A stretch of 64,000 bases of DNA, from NCBI GenBank assembly GCA_963707665.1, contig CAVPQU010000007.1:1-64000 (forward strand), in the 5' to 3' direction. The notes below the pieces were generated by a model. It searched no databases and was not told where the DNA came from. It worked only from the letters and a program-made list of their open reading frames with translations. Of the stretch, positions 28,064-36,466 are shown piece after piece. Position 1 is the first letter of the stretch. Every line of letters begins with the position of its first letter. The translations under genes and the position numbers were made by a program. Origin of the DNA: DATJCV01 sp963707665 (GTDB lineage Bacteria > Pseudomonadota > Gammaproteobacteria > Burkholderiales > Burkholderiaceae_D).

Positions 28064-28750
28064 ATGATGCAGGGGACAACGGTCTATCAACGCACCGAAC
28101 ATGGTCGTGCCGAAATCAAAAACAAGAGTCGCGGACTGACCCAAAGCGAACGGCAAGCCTTGATCATGGTGGACGGCACCACTTCCTGTGATGCGCTGGC
28201 GCAGAAGCTGATGCGTTTGAGCGCACAGCGCTTGCAGCAAATCTTGCTGAAACTGGAGCAGCAAGGGCTGGTCGCCGAGCTGTTGCTGCCACCCGAAACG
28301 CCGGTCTCGGAAAATTTCGATAGCGCCGAGGTCGCGCGATTCCTGCATCAGGATGCGTGGGATCCAGTCACCGTTATTTCACTTGATCCGGACCAGGATT
28401 TTGATCTGAGCAGTCCAGGTCCGAAAGGCGCCGTCAATACGCTACCGTCCCTTAATTTGAGCAGTTGGGTAGCGCAGCCCTCGCGCGCTACGTCGATGCC
28501 CATAGAAAAAAAGGACAGTCCGGATGCGAGCCAAGTGGATTTTTATTTGCCACTGGGAGAAACATACGATGCAACCATGAGTCCGTTGCCTGCCAGGCCG
28601 GTTACTCTGGCAACCCATACCCATCCCGACGCTGCCCGCCAGCCGACTGGCACGCGGTCATCCGCGGGTAAACTGTCCTGGGAGTACTGGTTCATTGGCT
28701 TGGGAATACTGTTTATCATTCTGTCGCTGGTGGCACATTATCTGCGTTGA
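28064..28750 (+). CDS. hypothetical membrane-anchored protein between two parS sites
   Basis: A 228-residue protein, MMQGTTVYQRTEHGRAEI..., starting after GAAAGGACG. Residues about 25-75 (LTQSERQALIMVDGTTSCDALAQKLMRLSAQRLQQILLKLEQQGLV) look like a small helical, possibly winged-helix, domain. The middle is Pro/Ser-rich linker, and one membrane segment lies near the C-terminus (about 203-224, WFIGLGILFIILSLVA). It would be tail-anchored with the N-terminal domain in the cytoplasm. One parS site lies 15 bp before it and another two bp after its stop. I know no function; similar N-terminal domains occur in unknown proteins of related bacteria. Confidence 0.8.
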   Translation: MMQGTTVYQRTEHGRAEIKNKSRGLTQSERQALIMVDGTTSCDALAQKLMRLSAQRLQQILLKLEQQGLVAELLLPPETPVSENFDSAEVARFLHQDAWDPVTVISLDPDQDFDLSSPGPKGAVNTLPSLNLSSWVAQPSRATSMPIEKKDSPDASQVDFYLPLGETYDATMSPLPARPVTLATHTHPDAARQPTGTRSSAGKLSWEYWFIGLGILFIILSLVAHYLR

Positions 28751-28752
28751 TG

Positions 28753-28768
28753 TGTTTCACGTGGAACA
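28753..28768. other. parS: parS centromere site 2 (one mismatch)
   Basis: TGTTTCACGTGGAACA keeps the CACGTG core and differs from the symmetric parS consensus at a position where variants are tolerated. It lies two bp after the hypothetical gene and 79 bp before mnmG. Confidence 0.85.
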
Positions 28769-28846
28769 AAACGCCTACAAGGGCAGTGTGTAATTCAAAA
28801 AAACCTTATAATTTCGCCTCTGCTTACCGTCTCTTCGAGGCGCACC

Positions 28847-30793
28847 ATGCTTTTCCCTACAGAATTTGACGTCATCGTGGTCGGCGGCGGCCACGCCGGT
28901 ACCGAAGCCGCCCTGGCTTCCGCTCGCATCGGCCAAAGAACGCTGCTGTTGACCCACAATATCGAAACACTCGGCCAGATGTCGTGCAATCCGTCGATTG
29001 GCGGCATCGGCAAGGGTCATCTGGTCAAGGAAGTCGACGCGCTAGGCGGTGCCATGGGGCTTGCCACCGATCAGGCGGGCATCCAGTTTCGCATCTTGAA
29101 TTCCTCGAAGGGCCCTGCGGTGCGCGCCACCCGTGCCCAGGCCGATCGTCTGTTGTACAAACATGCGATTCGCACCATGCTGGAAAACCAGCCCAACCTG
29201 TGGCTGTTCCAGCAGGCCGTCGATGATCTGCTGATCGAACAGGATAGGGTGGTCGGCGCGGTAACTCAGGTCGGAATCCAGTTTCGCAGTCGTGCAGTGG
29301 TGTTGACCGCGGGAACATTCCTGAATGGAAAAATCCACGTCGGAATGAACAATTATTCGGGCGGCCGGGCAGGGGACGCGCCGGCAATTTCACTGGCAGC
29401 CCGCCTGAAGGAATTGAAGGCAGAAAATGGCGGACTCGGTATCGGCCGCCTGAAAACCGGCACCCCGCCGCGGATCGACGGCCGCACCATCGATTTTTCG
29501 GTAATGGAAGAGCAGGCTGGTGATTTCGACCCGATCCCGGTATTTTCCAGCATGGGATCGGCCGCCATGCATCCGGCCCAGCTGCCCTGCTGGATCACAC
29601 ATACCAATAGTCGCACGCACGACATTATTCGTGCCGGGCTCGATCGCAGTCCGATGTATACCGGCCAGATCGAGGGCGTCGGCCCGCGCTACTGCCCATC
29701 GGTGGAAGACAAGATCCATCGTTTCGCCGCCAAGACTTCGCACCAGATTTTCCTCGAGCCGGAAGGGCTCACCACCAACGAAATCTACCCGAACGGGATT
29801 TCGACCAGCTTGCCGTTCGACGTCCAGCTGGCTTTGGTGCACTCGATTCGCGGGCTGGAAAATGCCCATATCTTGCGGCCCGGCTATGCGATCGAATACG
29901 ACTATTTCGACCCGCGCGGCCTGAAGGCATCGCTTGAAACCAAGGCCATCGGCGGCCTGTTTTTTGCCGGCCAGATCAATGGCACCACCGGTTACGAAGA
30001 AGCCGCGGCGCAAGGCTTGCTGGCCGGCTTGAACGCGGCGCTGCAAACGCAAGAGCGCGAAGCCTGGACCCCGCGCCGCGACGAAGCTTACCTGGGCGTG
30101 CTGGTGGACGACCTGATCACGCAAGGTGTGCTGGAACCATACCGGATGTTTACCAGCCGCGCCGAATATCGCCTTTCGCTGCGCGAAGACAATGCCGACC
30201 TGCGCCTGACCGAGATCGGCCGCCGCCTGGGCTGTGTCGGCGATGCCCAGTGGGAGCTGTTCGAGCGCAAGCGGGAAGCGGTGGCACGCGAGTTGGAGCG
30301 CCTGAAATCGACTTGGGTCAGCCCTCGTATCCTGGGCGAAGCTGAGGCCAATCGTGTGTTGGGCAAAGCCATTGAGCGAGAGTATGCACTAACTGACTTG
30401 CTGCGCCGACCGGGCGTCGATTACGACTTGCTGATGACGCTGACCGGAGTGGATGGGCAGTTACTGGCCGCTCCCGGCGTCACCGAGCCGCTGGTCAAGG
30501 AGCAGGTGGAAATCCAGATCAAGTACGCCGGCTATATTGATCGCCAGGCACGCGAGATCGGTCGCAATGAGCATTATGAAAATCTCAAGCTGCCGCCCGA
30601 TTTTCCGTACATGTCCATCAGTGCGCTCTCGATTGAAGTGCGGCAAAAGCTCGACAAGCAGCGCCCGCAGACGCTGGGGCAGGCTTCGCGCATCGCCGGC
30701 GTGACGCCGGCGGCAATTTCGCTGCTGCTGATTCATTTGAAAAAAGGCGGTTACAAGACCCCGGCCGCGGCGTCCGACGCCGATGCCGCCTAA
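28847..30793 (+). CDS. mnmG: tRNA uridine-5-carboxymethylaminomethyl modification enzyme MnmG (GidA)
   Basis: With MnmE it installs the carboxymethylaminomethyl group at U34 of certain tRNAs, using FAD and methylene-tetrahydrofolate. The 648 residues match the family. FAD-binding GGGHAGTEA is at residues about 11-19, MSCNPSIGGIGKGHLVKE at about 45-62, the conserved VGPRYCPSVEDKI with its catalytic Cys at about 275-287, and the C-terminal MnmE-binding helices end in a short Ala-rich tail. A TATAAT at 28807-28812 may be its -10 element. It begins the block mnmG-rsmG-lysE-parA-parB, often found near the origin. No defects are seen. Confidence 0.97.
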   Translation: MLFPTEFDVIVVGGGHAGTEAALASARIGQRTLLLTHNIETLGQMSCNPSIGGIGKGHLVKEVDALGGAMGLATDQAGIQFRILNSSKGPAVRATRAQADRLLYKHAIRTMLENQPNLWLFQQAVDDLLIEQDRVVGAVTQVGIQFRSRAVVLTAGTFLNGKIHVGMNNYSGGRAGDAPAISLAARLKELKAENGGLGIGRLKTGTPPRIDGRTIDFSVMEEQAGDFDPIPVFSSMGSAAMHPAQLPCWITHTNSRTHDIIRAGLDRSPMYTGQIEGVGPRYCPSVEDKIHRFAAKTSHQIFLEPEGLTTNEIYPNGISTSLPFDVQLALVHSIRGLENAHILRPGYAIEYDYFDPRGLKASLETKAIGGLFFAGQINGTTGYEEAAAQGLLAGLNAALQTQEREAWTPRRDEAYLGVLVDDLITQGVLEPYRMFTSRAEYRLSLREDNADLRLTEIGRRLGCVGDAQWELFERKREAVARELERLKSTWVSPRILGEAEANRVLGKAIEREYALTDLLRRPGVDYDLLMTLTGVDGQLLAAPGVTEPLVKEQVEIQIKYAGYIDRQAREIGRNEHYENLKLPPDFPYMSISALSIEVRQKLDKQRPQTLGQASRIAGVTPAAISLLLIHLKKGGYKTPAAASDADAA

Positions 30794-30799
30794 GTGGCG

Positions 30800-31479
30800 A
30801 TGAGCTTGCCGCAGCGCGCCGCGCTGGCCGACAAATTGATGCAAGGCGGACAGGCGCTGCAATTGCCCCTGAGCGCGACGCAGATCGATCGCCTGCTCGA
30901 TTACCTGGCACTGCTGGTCAAGTGGAATGCAGTGTACAACCTGACCGCAGTGCGCGACCCGGCGCAGATGGTGATCCAGCACCTGCTGGATTCGCTGGCG
31001 GCGGTACCGGCCTTTGCCGGCGCGCAAAATGTGCTGGATGTCGGCGCCGGCGGCGGCTTGCCGGGCATGGTGCTGGCGATCTGGGCGGCCGAGGCGCAGC
31101 CGGCGCTGCGGGTGTCGCTGATTGATACGGTGCACAAGAAAACGGCGTTTCTGACTCAGGTCAAAGCCGAACTGGGGCTGGATCATGTCAGCGTGCATAC
31201 CGGCCGCGTCGAACAGCTGCCGGTGACGCACCGGTTCGACGTGATCACCTCGCGCGCCTTTGCCGAGCTGGCCGATTTCGTCACCTGGTCCGGCCATCTG
31301 CTGGCGCCGGGCGGCCGTTTCATCGCCTTGAAAGGGGTGCGGCCGGACGCCGAGATCGGGCGCCTGCCGCCCGGCTGGCAAGTGACGGCGGTGCAGCCGC
31401 TGCAGGTGCCCGGGCTGGGTGCCGAGCGCCATCTGATCCTGATCGAAAAAAACAACGAACCAAAAGGGAGCCCACATGA
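30800..31479 (+). CDS. rsmG: 16S rRNA (guanine-527-N7)-methyltransferase RsmG (GidB); stop displaced by an A-run indel
   Basis: Methylates N7 of G527 in 16S rRNA with S-adenosylmethionine. The binding motif VLDVGAGGGLPGM is at residues about 76-88, and the protein is normal through GAERHLILIEKN. In the sequence as given there is no stop here: the frame runs on to 31984, antisense-like and overlapping the LysE gene by 500 bp. One additional A in the seven-A run at 31446-31452 would end the protein at TGA 31477-31479, overlapping the ATG of the next gene in the usual ATGA form. The end given is that inferred one. Loss of one A by sequencing or slippage is the simplest reading. Confidence 0.85.
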
Positions 31480-32111
31480 GCGCACTGTTTCATTCCATCG
31501 GCATCACCGACGTCTGGCAACTGATCGCCGCCACGATGGTGTTTTTGATGCTGCCCGGCCCCGGCACCTTTTGCGTGCTGACCTGCGCCGGCCAGCGCGG
31601 TTTGCGCGGCGGTTTTACCTCGCTGGCCGGCCTGATGCTGGGCGACGCCGTGCTGATTTTCCTGGCCGCGATCGGCGTCGCCGCCTTGCTGCAAGCCAAT
31701 CCAATGCTGTTTCATGGCGTGCAGTACCTGGGCGCCGCCTATCTGGCCTGGCTTGGCTACAAGCTGCTGAGCGCAAAACAGGAAGGCGAGGGCGCGGCGG
31801 TGGTGCCGTTTTCGAACGCCGCCGATTTCCGCCGTGGCTTCCTGGTGACGCTGATCAATCCGAAAGCGATCGTGTTTTACATGGCGTTCTTCCCGCTTTT
31901 CATCGATCCGGCCCTGCATCGCGGCAGCCTGACCTTCGTTGCGATGGCGGCGGTGATTTCCTGCTGCACGCTGTTCTACGGTAGTCTGCTGGTGTTGCTG
32001 GGCAACGTCGCCGCCCGCCGCCTGGCGCACAACCGGCGCATCGGCGCCTACGCATCGAAAGCGGCCGGGATTTTCCTGATCGGCTTTGGCCTCAAGCTCA
32101 CCACCAACTAA
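31476..32111 (+). CDS. LysE-family amino-acid exporter
   Basis: A 211-residue inner-membrane protein with about six hydrophobic segments of the LysE/RhtB type, which export amino acids such as lysine, homoserine, threonine or leucine. The family opening MLPGPGTFCVLTCAGQRGLRGG and the mid-protein FLVTLINPKAIVFYMAFFPLFI are clear. It lies between rsmG and parA, overlapping the restored end of rsmG and ending six bases before parA, so it is part of the same transcript. An exporter in this position is unusual next to the conserved rsmG-parA pair. The substrate is unknown. Confidence 0.92.
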   Translation: MSALFHSIGITDVWQLIAATMVFLMLPGPGTFCVLTCAGQRGLRGGFTSLAGLMLGDAVLIFLAAIGVAALLQANPMLFHGVQYLGAAYLAWLGYKLLSAKQEGEGAAVVPFSNAADFRRGFLVTLINPKAIVFYMAFFPLFIDPALHRGSLTFVAMAAVISCCTLFYGSLLVLLGNVAARRLAHNRRIGAYASKAAGIFLIGFGLKLTTN

Positions 32112-32117
32112 AACCAC

Positions 32118-32888
32118 ATGGCCAAAATATTCTGCGTTGCCAACCAGAAGGGCGGCGTCGGCAAAACCACGACCGCGGTCAATCTTGCGGCTGGCCTGGC
32201 GCAGATTGGCCAGCGCGTGTTGCTGGTCGATCTCGACCCGCAGGGCAACGCGACGATGGGTGCCGGCATCAACAAGTCGGCCCTGAAGGCGTCGATCTAC
32301 GAAGTCTTGCTGGGCATGGCGCAATTGCCGGAGGTGCGGGTGCGTTCGGATGCCGGCCAGTTCGACGTGCTGCCGGCCAACCGCGAACTGGCCGGCGCCG
32401 AAGTCGAGATGGTGGCGCTCGAGAATCGCGAAACGCGCCTGAAAGACGCGCTGGCCACGGTGGCCGGCGACTACGATTTCATGCTGGTCGACTGCCCGCC
32501 GGCGCTGTCGATGCTGACCTTGAACGGCTTGTGTGCCGCCAACGGCGTGATCATCCCGATGCAATGCGAGTACTACGCGCTGGAAGGCCTGTCCGACCTG
32601 GTCAACACCATCAAGCGGGTGCACGCCAAGCTGAATCCGGACCTGAAGATCATCGGTTTGCTGCGCGTGATGTTCGACCCGCGCATGACGCTGTCGCAGC
32701 AGGTGTCGGCGCAGCTGGAACAGCATTTCGGCGACAAGGTGTTCAAGACCGTGATCCCGCGCAACGTGCGGTTGGCGGAAGCGCCGTCGTACGGTTTGCC
32801 GGGAGTGAATTTCGATCCGGCATCCAAGGGTGCGCAAGCGTATATCGCGTTCGGTGCGGAAATGGTCGAGCGGATTAAAACAATGTAA
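32118..32888 (+). CDS. parA: chromosome-partitioning ATPase ParA (Soj)
   Basis: A Walker-type ATPase that binds DNA non-specifically and, with ParB-parS, segregates the replicated origin regions. It has 256 residues with the deviant Walker A KGGVGKTT at 11-18 and Walker A' DLDPQGNATMG at about 40-50. The switch II/Walker B segment is MLVDCPPALSMLTLNGL, about 121-137. It is of the short chromosomal type without an N-terminal DNA-binding domain. It is separated from parB by 189 bp, more than usual. Two parS sites lie 3.3-4.1 kb upstream. Confidence 0.96.
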   Translation: MAKIFCVANQKGGVGKTTTAVNLAAGLAQIGQRVLLVDLDPQGNATMGAGINKSALKASIYEVLLGMAQLPEVRVRSDAGQFDVLPANRELAGAEVEMVALENRETRLKDALATVAGDYDFMLVDCPPALSMLTLNGLCAANGVIIPMQCEYYALEGLSDLVNTIKRVHAKLNPDLKIIGLLRVMFDPRMTLSQQVSAQLEQHFGDKVFKTVIPRNVRLAEAPSYGLPGVNFDPASKGAQAYIAFGAEMVERIKTM

Positions 32889-33077
32889 ACCGGCGGTGCG
32901 TGCATCAAACCACGAGCACGGACGATACAAGATGCGGTCCAGGTTCGTGGAAGTTGTTCGAGTTGTCGTCCGGCGCCGGCGGGCACCTGGTACCGTTTGC
33001 CTGTAATCGAATGCCGCTGAATTCTCGCCGGCGCGGGAATGGCATGCTTATTGCGGCACAGAATGTAAAGAGAAAGC

Positions 33078-33971
33078 ATGGTTACTAAAAAATCCAAAGG
33101 TTTGGGTCGGGGACTGGAAGCCCTGTTGGGCAGTTCGATGGATCTGGCCGACGCCGCGCCATCGGTCGCCGGCGCGCCGTCCGTGCTGGCGGTCACGCAG
33201 ATGCAGGCCGGCAAGTACCAGCCGCGTACCCGTATCGACGAAGGGGGGTTGGTCGAACTGGCGGCGTCGATCAAGGCGCAAGGCTTGCTGCAGCCGATCC
33301 TGGTGCGGCCGATCGCCGCCAACGGCGAGGCGCGCTATGAAATCATCGCCGGTGAACGGCGCTTCCGCGCCGCCCAGCTGGCCGGGCTGACGGAAGTGCC
33401 GGTGCTGGTCAAGGAAGTCGATGACCAGGCGGCGGCGGCGATGGCGCTGATCGAAAATATCCAGCGCGAAGATCTGAATCCTCTGGAAGAAGCGCAAGGC
33501 ATCCAGCGTTTGATCAGCGATTTCGAATTCACGCACGAGCAGGCTGCCGGCGCGGTTGGCCGCTCACGCAGCGCGGTCTCCAACCTGCTGCGCCTGTTGA
33601 ATCTGGCCGCGCCGCTGCAAACCATGCTGATGGCGGGCGACATCGACATGGGCCACGCCCGGGCCTTGTTGGCGGTGGATGGCGCGACCCAGATCACGCT
33701 GGCCAATCAAGTGGTCGCGAAACGGCTGTCGGTGCGCGAGACTGAAAAACTGGTGACGCGCGCGGCGGCCGAACAGGATGGCGGCCGGGCCGATAACGCG
33801 CCCGCACGCAAGGAAAAATCACGCGATATCGTGCGGCTGGAAGAAGAGTTATCCGACCTGCTGGCAACCGCGGTCAGCATTCGCACCGGCGCCCGCAACA
33901 AGGGGCAGCTGATCATCGATTTCGCCAGCCTGGATGCGCTGGATGGCGTGCTGGCGCGGCTGCGCGCGTAA
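33078..33971 (+). CDS. parB: chromosome-partitioning protein ParB (Spo0J)
   Basis: Binds parS sites, spreads on neighbouring DNA as a CTP-dependent clamp and recruits ParA and SMC. Of 297 residues, the N-terminal ParB/Srx domain holds the CTP-binding GERRFRAAQLAG (about 92-103) and the helix-turn-helix is HEQAAGAVGRSRSAVSNLLRLLNL (about 152-175). The C-terminal dimerisation domain ends in LIIDFASLDALDGVLARLR. The N-terminal KGLGRGLEALLG is the usual ParA-stimulating peptide. The start ATG follows AAAGAGAAAGC. Both parS sites it should bind are in the window. Confidence 0.96.
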   Translation: MVTKKSKGLGRGLEALLGSSMDLADAAPSVAGAPSVLAVTQMQAGKYQPRTRIDEGGLVELAASIKAQGLLQPILVRPIAANGEARYEIIAGERRFRAAQLAGLTEVPVLVKEVDDQAAAAMALIENIQREDLNPLEEAQGIQRLISDFEFTHEQAAGAVGRSRSAVSNLLRLLNLAAPLQTMLMAGDIDMGHARALLAVDGATQITLANQVVAKRLSVRETEKLVTRAAAEQDGGRADNAPARKEKSRDIVRLEEELSDLLATAVSIRTGARNKGQLIIDFASLDALDGVLARLRA

Positions 33972-34039
33972 GCGCAGGCGTCCTCAGGAGCGGCATGGAG
34001 CGGTTGCGGAAATCTCCCGCAATCATTTCAATGGCGCCT

Positions 34040-34101
34040 GGAGTATGCAGTCTAAATCACCGCATGACGCCTGAAATTTGCATCTATATGCAGGAGTATA
34101 T
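34040..34101 (+). repeat. paired-box intergenic element, copy C
   Basis: GGAGTATGC (34040-34048) and GGAGTATAT (34093-34101), 53 bp apart, in the convergent gap between parB and msrA. Same two boxes and spacing as copies A, B and D. Confidence 0.6.
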
Positions 34102-34134
34102 GGATGCGCGAAGCAGGCCGCGCAGCGGATAGGG

Positions 34135-34746
34135 CTACTTCGATGGCGTTCCCCATACCTGTGCCACGCGCGCGTCGCGTCCGCAGCTGGCGCGGTAAAA
34201 ACGATAGCGCAGCGGGTTTTTCCGGTAATAGTCCTGGTGGTATTCCTCGGCCGGATAGAACGCTCCGGCGGCAGTGATTTCGGTGTACACCTGCGGCAGG
34301 CGGCCGGATCGCTGAAGCGCCGCCTTGCTGGCGGCGGCAATGCGCCGCTGGTTTTCATTCAGATAAAAAATCGCGCTGCGGTATTGGTCGCCGATATCGC
34401 AGAATTGGCGGTCCTGCACCGTTGGGTCGATGTGGTGCCAGAAAAAATCCAGCAACTGCGCATAGCTGATGCGCACCGGATCAAACCAGACCCGCACCGC
34501 CTCCGCGTGGCCGGTGCCGCCGGCGCTGACTTGAGCGTAGGTTGGATTGGGCACATGGCCGCCGGTGTAACCGGACTCGACTGCCAGCACCCCGGACAGT
34601 TTTTCGAAATCGGCTTGTACGCACCAAAAGCAACCGCCGGCCAAAATCGCCTGCTCGCCGCCAGCAACTGCGCCTGGCTGCGGGCTCGCGTTGGAATCGA
34701 CGGCCAGCAACAGCATCAGCAGCAAGCCACCAAACAGCGTCTTCAT
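34135..34746 (-). CDS. msrA: peptide methionine (S)-S-oxide reductase, exported
   Basis: Reduces the S-epimer of methionine sulfoxide in proteins. Of 203 residues, an N-terminal signal peptide (MKTLFGGLLLMLLLAVDSNAS) points to the periplasm. The catalytic motif GCFWC has its nucleophile Cys39 directly after, and the family's YTGGHVPNPTYAQVSAGGTGHAEAV follows. The ATG overlaps the msrB stop by four bases, so the pair is translated together, msrB first. Periplasmic MsrA and MsrB made from one transcript suggest repair of envelope proteins after oxidative stress. The electron donor is not encoded here. Confidence 0.94.
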   Translation of the reverse strand: MKTLFGGLLLMLLLAVDSNASPQPGAVAGGEQAILAGGCFWCVQADFEKLSGVLAVESGYTGGHVPNPTYAQVSAGGTGHAEAVRVWFDPVRISYAQLLDFFWHHIDPTVQDRQFCDIGDQYRSAIFYLNENQRRIAAASKAALQRSGRLPQVYTEITAAGAFYPAEEYHQDYYRKNPLRYRFYRASCGRDARVAQVWGTPSK

Positions 34747-35243
34747 AGGCGCGCCGGCGGCAGAGAGTCGGCAGCGGCGACGAATCGCAAGGCCAGGCCG
34801 TTATTGCAGTAGCGCAAGCCGGTTGGTGGCGGGCCGTCGTGAAACACATGTCCCTGATGACCGCCGCAGCGCGCGCAATGATATTCGGTGCGCGGCAGGA
34901 TCAACTTGAAGTCACGCTTGGTGGCCAGCGCACCGGGCAGAAAGTCATAAAAGCTGGGCCAGCCGGTGCCGCTGTCGAATTTGGTGCTGCTGTCAAACAG
35001 CGGCAGGAAGCAAGCGGCGCAAAGGAAACGGCCAGTGCGCTTTTCACCATCCAGCGGGCTGCTGCCGGGCGCTTCCGTGGCTTCCTCGAACAGCACGCGG
35101 TAACTGTCGGCTGGCAGCAAGGCTTTCCACTCGGCGGCCGTTTTGACCAGTGGTTTCACGCTGGCATTGCTCCTTGCGAAAGCGGGCAGCAGGCTAGCCG
35201 CAATCAAGCCGGCAGCGCTGCTCAGCCATTGACGACGATCCAT
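34743..35243 (-). CDS. msrB: peptide methionine (R)-S-oxide reductase, exported
   Basis: Reduces the R-epimer of methionine sulfoxide. The 166-residue protein starts at MDRRQWLSSAAGLIAASLLP, a leader with a twin-arginine-like DRRQWL and a hydrophobic core, so it is exported. GAGGAGC precedes this ATG. Two CxxC pairs (CAACF and CARCGG) should bind zinc, and RYCNNGLALRF near the C-terminus carries the catalytic Cys. GTGWPSFYDF and HQGHVFHDGP are family hallmarks. It is first gene of the msrB-msrA pair and lies divergently from a small alpha/beta hydrolase. Confidence 0.94.
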   Translation of the reverse strand: MDRRQWLSSAAGLIAASLLPAFARSNASVKPLVKTAAEWKALLPADSYRVLFEEATEAPGSSPLDGEKRTGRFLCAACFLPLFDSSTKFDSGTGWPSFYDFLPGALATKRDFKLILPRTEYHCARCGGHQGHVFHDGPPPTGLRYCNNGLALRFVAAADSLPPARL

Positions 35244-35411
35244 GGTGCGCTCCTCTCGCAAGATTCGACCGCGATCGGCGCGCAAAGTTGAGACCAGCAA
35301 TGGCCAGCGGGTAAAAAATGGCTACAATCGTCGGCGCTTTCCATCCTGATTCAAAGCGAGTGCCGACATGCTGCAGTCACTTCCCGAGTGCCCACCGTGT
35401 GTGGTCAATCC

Positions 35412-35981
35412 ATGAGCGTCACCATATTGCTGGTTCCCGGCCTGTACGGCTCCGGGGTCGGCCACTGGCAAACCCGGTGGGAGGCTGCATTGCCGCAAGC
35501 GCGGCGCGTCCAGCAGCGCGACTGGAACGAGCCACGGCGCAGCGAATGGGTGGCGCAGCTGGACGCGGCGGTGCGCGCCAGTGCCGGACCAGTGGTGCTG
35601 GCGGCGCACAGTCTCGGCTGCGCCACCACCGTCTGGTGGGCCTTGGCGCATGCAGCGACGCCGCATGCGCGCCGCGTCAGCGGCGCACTGCTGGTGGCGC
35701 CGCCCGACGTCGAACGGGCCGACGCCCCGGCCGCGGTGCGCGATTTCGGGCCGATGCCAGGCGTGCCGCTGCCCTTCGCCAGCATCGTGGTAGCGTCCGA
35801 GAACGATCCGTGGTGCGCCTTGCCGCGCGCGCACCAGTGGGCCCAGCAGTGGGGCGCGCAGTGGCAGATGGCCGGCCGGCGCGGCCATCTGAACGCCGAC
35901 AGCGGGCTGGGCGACTGGCCGCAAGGACAGCGCTGGCTGCAACAGTTGTCAAAACCGGAAGCATCCAGTATTTCTCGCTGA
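35412..35981 (+). CDS. small serine hydrolase (RBBP9/YdeN family)
   Basis: A 189-residue alpha/beta hydrolase of the RBBP9/YdeN family. The start MSVTILLVPGLYGSG places the first strand and oxyanion turn at the N-terminus, and an upstream extension is unlikely. The catalytic triad is visible: Ser67 in AHSLGC, Asp in ASENDPWC and His in GHLNADSG. The natural substrate of these hydrolases is generally unknown; esterase activity is the usual assay. It stands alone between msrB (divergent) and the atp operon. It ends about 40 bp before a strong promoter for atpI. Confidence 0.88.
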   Translation: MSVTILLVPGLYGSGVGHWQTRWEAALPQARRVQQRDWNEPRRSEWVAQLDAAVRASAGPVVLAAHSLGCATTVWWALAHAATPHARRVSGALLVAPPDVERADAPAAVRDFGPMPGVPLPFASIVVASENDPWCALPRAHQWAQQWGAQWQMAGRRGHLNADSGLGDWPQGQRWLQQLSKPEASSISR

Positions 35982-36022
35982 ATCAAGACCTTGCCTGCAT
36001 CGCATTAGAGCGCGGCAAAGGT

Positions 36023-36052
36023 TTGACGCCCATTGCCGAAAACCCTTATAAT
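36023..36052 (+). promoter_or_regulatory. sigma-70 promoter of the atp operon
   Basis: TTGACG (36023-36028) and a perfect TATAAT (36047-36052) are separated by 18 bp, about 75 bp before atpI. It is the best sigma-70 match found in the window and fits a highly expressed operon. Confidence 0.85.
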
Positions 36053-36126
36053 CCCGTGGCTTTGGAAAGTGCCGGCGGCGAAATGACGCTGACGTGTGCG
36101 ACACCGGACGCAGGATTTGGGCTGAC

Positions 36127-36465
36127 ATGCGGCGTATCGTTGTTTTGCAATTCGTCGTAACGCTGATCGTGGCTGCCATCGCTGGCATGCTCGGTAGTTG
36201 GCCGGCACTGTGGTCTGCGCTGTTAGGCGGTTTGTGTTGCGTGGTCCCAAATGCCTTGTTTGCGCTGCGCCTGTTCGCCAATGCGCAAAAGGCGGGCGGC
36301 GCCAACCCGATGTCGTTTTTCATCGGTGAATTCATCAAGATTGCATTGACGGTGGCGCTATTGGGCGCGACCGCTTGGCTGTACCGCGATTTGAACTGGC
36401 TGGCGCTGATCGCTGCCTTCATCGCGGCACTGAAAAGTTACATTATCTTATTGTTTAGGCACTGA
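36127..36465 (+). CDS. atpI: ATP synthase assembly protein AtpI
   Basis: A 112-residue membrane protein with four hydrophobic segments, the small accessory AtpI/UncI that opens bacterial atp operons and helps assembly of the c-ring. The start MRRIVVLQFVV is chosen over an upstream in-frame ATG that would add eleven hydrophilic residues. VVPNALFALRLF and FFIGEFIKIALTVALLG are typical of the family. It is first in the operon behind a strong promoter; its stop is one base before the atpB start. Confidence 0.9.
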   Translation: MRRIVVLQFVVTLIVAAIAGMLGSWPALWSALLGGLCCVVPNALFALRLFANAQKAGGANPMSFFIGEFIKIALTVALLGATAWLYRDLNWLALIAAFIAALKSYIILLFRH

Positions 36466-36466
36466 T

